Positions 60,764 through 64,000 of a DNA stretch of 64,000 bases are shown in pieces (positions within the stretch are counted from its first letter, which is position 1; every line of letters starts with the position of its first letter). The stretch is from the NCBI RefSeq assembly GCF_029223285.1, contig NZ_JARHUJ010000003.1, forward strand, positions 124,001-188,000, in the 5' to 3' direction. Below the pieces are notes generated by a model. That model did not search any database, was not told the DNA's origin, and saw only the letters and a program-made list of their open reading frames with translations. The DNA is from Paraflavitalea sp. CAU 1676 (lineage in GTDB: Bacteria > Bacteroidota > Bacteroidia > Chitinophagales > Chitinophagaceae). Position numbers and translations under genes: made by a program.

Positions 60764-61974
60764 GAAAATTACTCCCAATAATCTTACTTACTACGCTACT
60801 CACATCCTGTGCATCGGAAGCCGATAAGAAAAAAACAGAAGATTCCTTGCAACTTGAGAAAATGCAATCCCCAGCAGATTCCGCAAGTGCTGAGCCCTAT
60901 CTTTTTACTGATAAAAATGGGGTGGCTTATCTTTCCTGGATTGCCAAGGAGGCTGAGAAAAGTACGTTAAAATATTCCGTACTAAAAGGTGGAACATGGA
61001 GCGAACCTTCGATAATTGCTTCCGGAATTGATTGGTTTGTAAATTGGGCTGATTATCCACTATTAGCCGCTGATGGAAATAGCAGTCTGATATCACATTT
61101 TTTAGAAAAAAGCGAAAAAGGAACCTACAACTATGATGTAAAGATTACCACCTCTTCGGACCAGGGAAAATCGTGGAGCCAGCCGGTGGTCATCCATGAT
61201 GATAAGAAAAAAGCGGAGCATGGATTTGTTTCTATTGTTCCATATGGAGAAAATTATTTTATATCCTGGTTAGATGGAAGAAATGCGACAACAGCCGCAC
61301 CTCAAGAGCATCACAGTGGGCATCAGGGGACGATGACTATCCGCGCTGCAATTGTTGACAAGAGCGGAAAAAAGTTAAACGAATGGGAACTGGACAGTCG
61401 TGTATGCGATTGTTGTCAGACAAGTGCAGCCATCACCGCCACCGGCCCCGTTGTTGTTTATCGCGACAGATCTGATAACGAAATCAGGGATATGTCAATT
61501 GTTCGACTGGTAAATGGACAATGGACAGCCCCCAACACCATCTTTGCCGACAATTGGAAAATTGAAGGCTGCCCGGTGAATGGTCCACGTATTGCCGCAA
61601 TAGGAAATAACCTCGCCGTAGCATGGTTTACTTCACCCGAAAAGAATGCACAGGTAAAGGTTGCTTTTTCCAAAGATGGAGGTGCTACGTTTTCTACCCC
61701 GGTAAAAATAGACGACGGCCAGGCCATAGGCCGCGTGGATATTGAACTCCTGGATGAAAAAACGGCAATGGTGAGTTGGATGGAAGGTGCTGCGATAAAA
61801 GCGGCCAAAGTTTATAGTGATGGTAAAAAAGATTCTTCTTTAATCATTGCCTCTTCATCAGAATCACGCTCAAGCGGATTTCCACAGATGACTAAATGGG
61901 ACAATAAGGTAATTTTTGCGTGGACGGACGACAAAGAGAAGAAGATTAAGGTTGGTACCCTTATTCTAAAATGA
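60760..61974 (+). CDS. Sialidase-fold lipoprotein with a CDCC motif
   Basis: 404 residues with a lipoprotein signal ending LLTSC|A. A beta-propeller fold with Asp-box-like turns (TSSDQGKSWSQPVV, SKDGGATFSTPVKI) resembles sialidase/BNR proteins, but a catalytic set is not evident. A conserved-looking RVCDCCQTSAAI segment (about residues 209-220) and a His-rich loop (EHHSGHQGTM) could bind copper or be reduced by the coupled TlpA protein, whose gene overlaps by four bases. Sialidase activity is unlikely. Confidence 0.7.
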   Translation: MRKLLPIILLTTLLTSCASEADKKKTEDSLQLEKMQSPADSASAEPYLFTDKNGVAYLSWIAKEAEKSTLKYSVLKGGTWSEPSIIASGIDWFVNWADYPLLAADGNSSLISHFLEKSEKGTYNYDVKITTSSDQGKSWSQPVVIHDDKKKAEHGFVSIVPYGENYFISWLDGRNATTAAPQEHHSGHQGTMTIRAAIVDKSGKKLNEWELDSRVCDCCQTSAAITATGPVVVYRDRSDNEIRDMSIVRLVNGQWTAPNTIFADNWKIEGCPVNGPRIAAIGNNLAVAWFTSPEKNAQVKVAFSKDGGATFSTPVKIDDGQAIGRVDIELLDEKTAMVSWMEGAAIKAAKVYSDGKKDSSLIIASSSESRSSGFPQMTKWDNKVIFAWTDDKEKKIKVGTLILK

Positions 61975-62043
61975 ATTGAATTAAACTACCGTGAATTAAT
62001 TTCAATAGACATCACTAATTACTAATACTAAAACTTAATTACA

Positions 62044-64000
62044 TCAATCATTTCCCTTTTGGATAACACAAGAACCTGGATTGTTTAAAACCTCTTCTAA
62101 CACGGCATCAATGATATCGAGGGCATCCTGTTTTATAGCCATAAAATCCTTGTAAATATCTTCCTTGCTTTTCTTGCGAAGCTGTTCCAAGGGCTTATAA
62201 TTTTCCTTCTCTTTTTTTATCCCCGCATGATCATTGATGATCCGGTTATGAAACGCTTTGTACTTAATGGGCTGATCGGGATTATCCGCCATGACGCCGA
62301 TAAATTCGCCGGAAGACAAACTCGATATGGTACTGGGCGGTACGGATTGCTCCAGTTGTTTGGACCGGGAAATTGAGGTGTCGCCGCTGTTGATGGATAT
62401 GCTTTCGCGGTCCTGAAAAGATTTGGCAAAACGCTCACTGAGCAACCTCGCGGATTCGCCGCTGACCTGGCCGCTGATGATATTGCCAGCAATGTTGAAG
62501 ATCGTCTCTGCTTCTTCTTTGGAATAGATCGTCTTCAGCATGCTGTAATCCTGTACAGCAATCACGGTGGTGATGTTATTGGATCTGCCGGTAAGGATGG
62601 TTGATAATACACTGGTGGCCCTGACCATCCCGAATTCATCGATCACCTGCCCCAGGTCATATTGCCCTGGCTGGTTGACGATCTTATTGATGCGATCAAT
62701 GTACAGGGACATGATTGGTGCCAGTGCTTCATGGATCTGCGGATTGTTACCGAGGCATAACACCGTGGGATGATCCGGATGATTCAGGTGCAATGAAAAA
62801 TCATCCCCTGACAGAATATAATACAGCTCCGGTGAAGCGATACGCCCCAGCGGTATTTTAACGGAAGCCATCTGTGAATTCAGCGTTTCCAGTTCGCCAT
62901 CTGCATATGCCTGGGCAAAAGGATTGATCAGGGTGGCAATCTCGCTATCGGATTGCAGCACCGTAAACAACTTATCGTAGGGTTGATGAATTAGCTCGAT
63001 GGCATGGGGAATGGTGCAATATGTCCCCCGCTCATACCGGCGCAAAAAACCGATCACCGCAGCCAGTAGGTTAATTGGTGAATCGACAAAAAATTCCCCC
63101 TGCCGGTTGCTCCACGTCTTGTTCATAGAAAGCAGTAATGACTTGGCGGCATCGATAGCACTGGAAAGATTAGTTAGCGTTGCCGGATTGATCGGATTAC
63201 ACCGGCAGGACTGCTCGACGTTAGTGAAGTTAATGCAGCGGAAAGTAGTGCCGGGCGGATAATCTTTTTGATGGCGAAGGAAATGATTATAGGTAAGCAG
63301 CGTCAGCTCCGGAAACTTCTGGTCGAACACAAAGAGCGCCTGCTTTTTGGCAAGCAGTTGCCGGATCAGGTTTTCGACGACAAAATAGCTTTTGCCACTA
63401 CCGGCTGAGCCCAATACCAGTATGGAGCGCCGGGCATTGAGAAACGATATCCAAGACCTGCGCTCCTGTCCTTTATAGCGATAGATGGCTGGCAGGTTCA
63501 GCGAATACCGGTCTGTCAGCAATCTTTCTTCCTGCGGAAAGCCTTCATCCGGAAATGCCTGGTTGCGTAGCCGCTGCTTCAGGCTGCGGGAAACAATACT
63601 ACCGCCGGTGATCACAAAAAGCAGTCCGGTGATGGACACACACATATAGCCAATGGCAAGGCCATCAGGCGGCAGCTCCGGCCACCAGAACAGGAAGCCA
63701 CTGCAGTAGTAAACCACCAGTCCGGTGATCAGGTAAGCAATGCCTGTCCGGTAGTTCGCTTTTTCATCCTTGCGGCCACGAACACCCAGCAACGATAGCA
63801 GCAAACATAGTAGTGCGATGGTCTTGGAAAAATTGAACCCTTTCAGCAGTCCGGTCTTGGCCACTTTAGCCAGTAGTTGATCTCCGAAAGTTGAGGTGTA
63901 CCCCCACTCGCGAAACGCCCCGTAGCAATAGTAGTAAAAATGAATAAAGAGGATCACCAGTGCGATCCATCGGGTGAGGTCTGTCACTTTCTTCAGCCCC
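62044..64000 (-). CDS. Conjugation coupling protein (VirD4/TraG-type), 5' end outside the window
   Basis: At least 652 codons; partial. The frame stays open through the window edge: the first candidate start is GTG 63987, but the preceding codons (LKK) fit the family, so the true start is probably beyond 64000. N-terminal helices with HFYYYCYGAF are the signature of Bacteroidota MobC/TraG proteins. Walker A is GSAGSGKS (193-200 counted from that GTG) and Walker B is LGQVIDEFGM. It pumps DNA with its relaxase into the type IV channel. It is convergent with the metal cluster, and the relaxase genes should lie further right. Confidence 0.88.
   Translation of the reverse strand, partial: GLKKVTDLTRWIALVILFIHFYYYCYGAFREWGYTSTFGDQLLAKVAKTGLLKGFNFSKTIALLCLLLSLLGVRGRKDEKANYRTGIAYLITGLVVYYCSGFLFWWPELPPDGLAIGYMCVSITGLLFVITGGSIVSRSLKQRLRNQAFPDEGFPQEERLLTDRYSLNLPAIYRYKGQERRSWISFLNARRSILVLGSAGSGKSYFVVENLIRQLLAKKQALFVFDQKFPELTLLTYNHFLRHQKDYPPGTTFRCINFTNVEQSCRCNPINPATLTNLSSAIDAAKSLLLSMNKTWSNRQGEFFVDSPINLLAAVIGFLRRYERGTYCTIPHAIELIHQPYDKLFTVLQSDSEIATLINPFAQAYADGELETLNSQMASVKIPLGRIASPELYYILSGDDFSLHLNHPDHPTVLCLGNNPQIHEALAPIMSLYIDRINKIVNQPGQYDLGQVIDEFGMVRATSVLSTILTGRSNNITTVIAVQDYSMLKTIYSKEEAETIFNIAGNIISGQVSGESARLLSERFAKSFQDRESISINSGDTSISRSKQLEQSVPPSTISSLSSGEFIGVMADNPDQPIKYKAFHNRIINDHAGIKKEKENYKPLEQLRKKSKEDIYKDFMAIKQDALDIIDAVLEEVLNNPGSCVIQKGND

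Larger units (their letters stand above)
37396..64000. mobile_element. Integrative conjugative element (left part) carrying copper/silver and other metal resistance
   Basis: The left boundary is a tRNA 3'-end core with a terminator on the chromosome side. The content to the right changes to lower GC, metal-resistance genes dominate, and the right edge holds a VirD4/TraG-type coupling protein with the FYYYCY N-terminal signature of Bacteroidota mobilisation proteins. Two internal scars show past deletions. Integrase, relaxase, other tra genes and the right attachment site must lie beyond 64 kb, so completeness and mobility cannot be judged here. Confidence 0.75.

Noticed and set aside
60760-61974. 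Functional exo-alpha-sialidase
   Set aside because: Only the propeller fold and Asp-box-like turns are seen. The Arg triad and nucleophile Tyr/Glu pair could not be recognised, and the context is copper resistance.
1-64000. CRISPR array, insertion sequence or complete tRNA/rRNA gene
   Set aside because: I found no regularly spaced repeats, no transposase frame and no full cloverleaf; only the tRNA 3' end at 37.4 kb.

Overview
The window is chromosome of a Bacteroidota bacterium, most like Chitinophagaceae (Chitinophaga/Niastella-type). The evidence is several SusC/SusD pairs, a FecI/FecR pair, lipoproteins cut just before Cys, no usable Shine-Dalgarno sites, and several TAnnTTTG (-7) promoter boxes. 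The family assignment is inference. No rRNA, complete tRNA, CRISPR array or insertion sequence was found.

Positions 1-37.4 kb look like native, GC-richer chromosome. A LacI-type regulator (335-1375) and a CHRD lipoprotein precede a polysaccharide-utilisation locus (2469-15674): SusC-SusD-SusC-SusD, a GH2 beta-galactosidase-like enzyme and a GH29 alpha-L-fucosidase, closed by a strong terminator. After this come a rhomboid protease, a DUF2157/DUF4401/GDYXXLXY membrane trio, an alpha/beta hydrolase, an SDR oxidoreductase with a downstream AraC-type regulator (with recognisable operator-like sites), PurU, a PAP2 phosphatase, an ECF sigma/FecR pair with a siderophore-type GNAT acetyltransferase, a ToxR-like membrane regulator divergent from a YceI lipoprotein, a lone SusC/SusD-like_2 pair on the minus strand, an NTF2-like protein and an RluF-type pseudouridine synthase.

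At 37.40 kb there is a tRNA 3' end (fits tRNA-Leu) with its own terminator but no tRNA body. This is what an integrative element leaves when it inserts into a tRNA gene. From there to the right edge the DNA is visibly more AT-rich. It carries metal-resistance cargo and ends in a VirD4/TraG-type conjugation coupling protein cut by the window edge, so I read 37.4-64 kb as the left part of an integrative conjugative element. Integrase, relaxase and right end are not in view.

The cargo has three parts. (a) 37.8-41.9 kb: an HMA-CDF efflux protein, a methyltransferase, and an ArsR-controlled cassette (ArsR, fused MerT-MerP, two VOC proteins, a GDCCVxC protein). This cassette is flanked by deletion scars: a methyltransferase/outer-membrane-barrel chimera at 39.3-39.6 kb, and a P-type ATPase C-terminus against a frameshifted ferredoxin reductase at 42.3-43.1 kb. 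(b) 43.2-49.9 kb: small copper-handling proteins (HMA proteins, two HYC_CC_PP proteins, a His/Met-rich outer-membrane protein, DUF305, a 49-residue heavy-metal-binding protein, a 16-Cys four-helix copper protein, a beta-propeller, DUF3347, a haem-binding-domain protein). (c) 49.9-62 kb: a Cus-type Cu(I)/Ag(I) efflux system whose CusA is split into two frames, a TolC-like channel, two adaptors each with a CPMHP..CPICGM module, a second DUF3347, DUF2911, a CopB-type ATPase, a TlpA-like thioredoxin and a sialidase-fold lipoprotein with a CDCC motif. Together these would chaperone, sequester and export copper/silver across both membranes.
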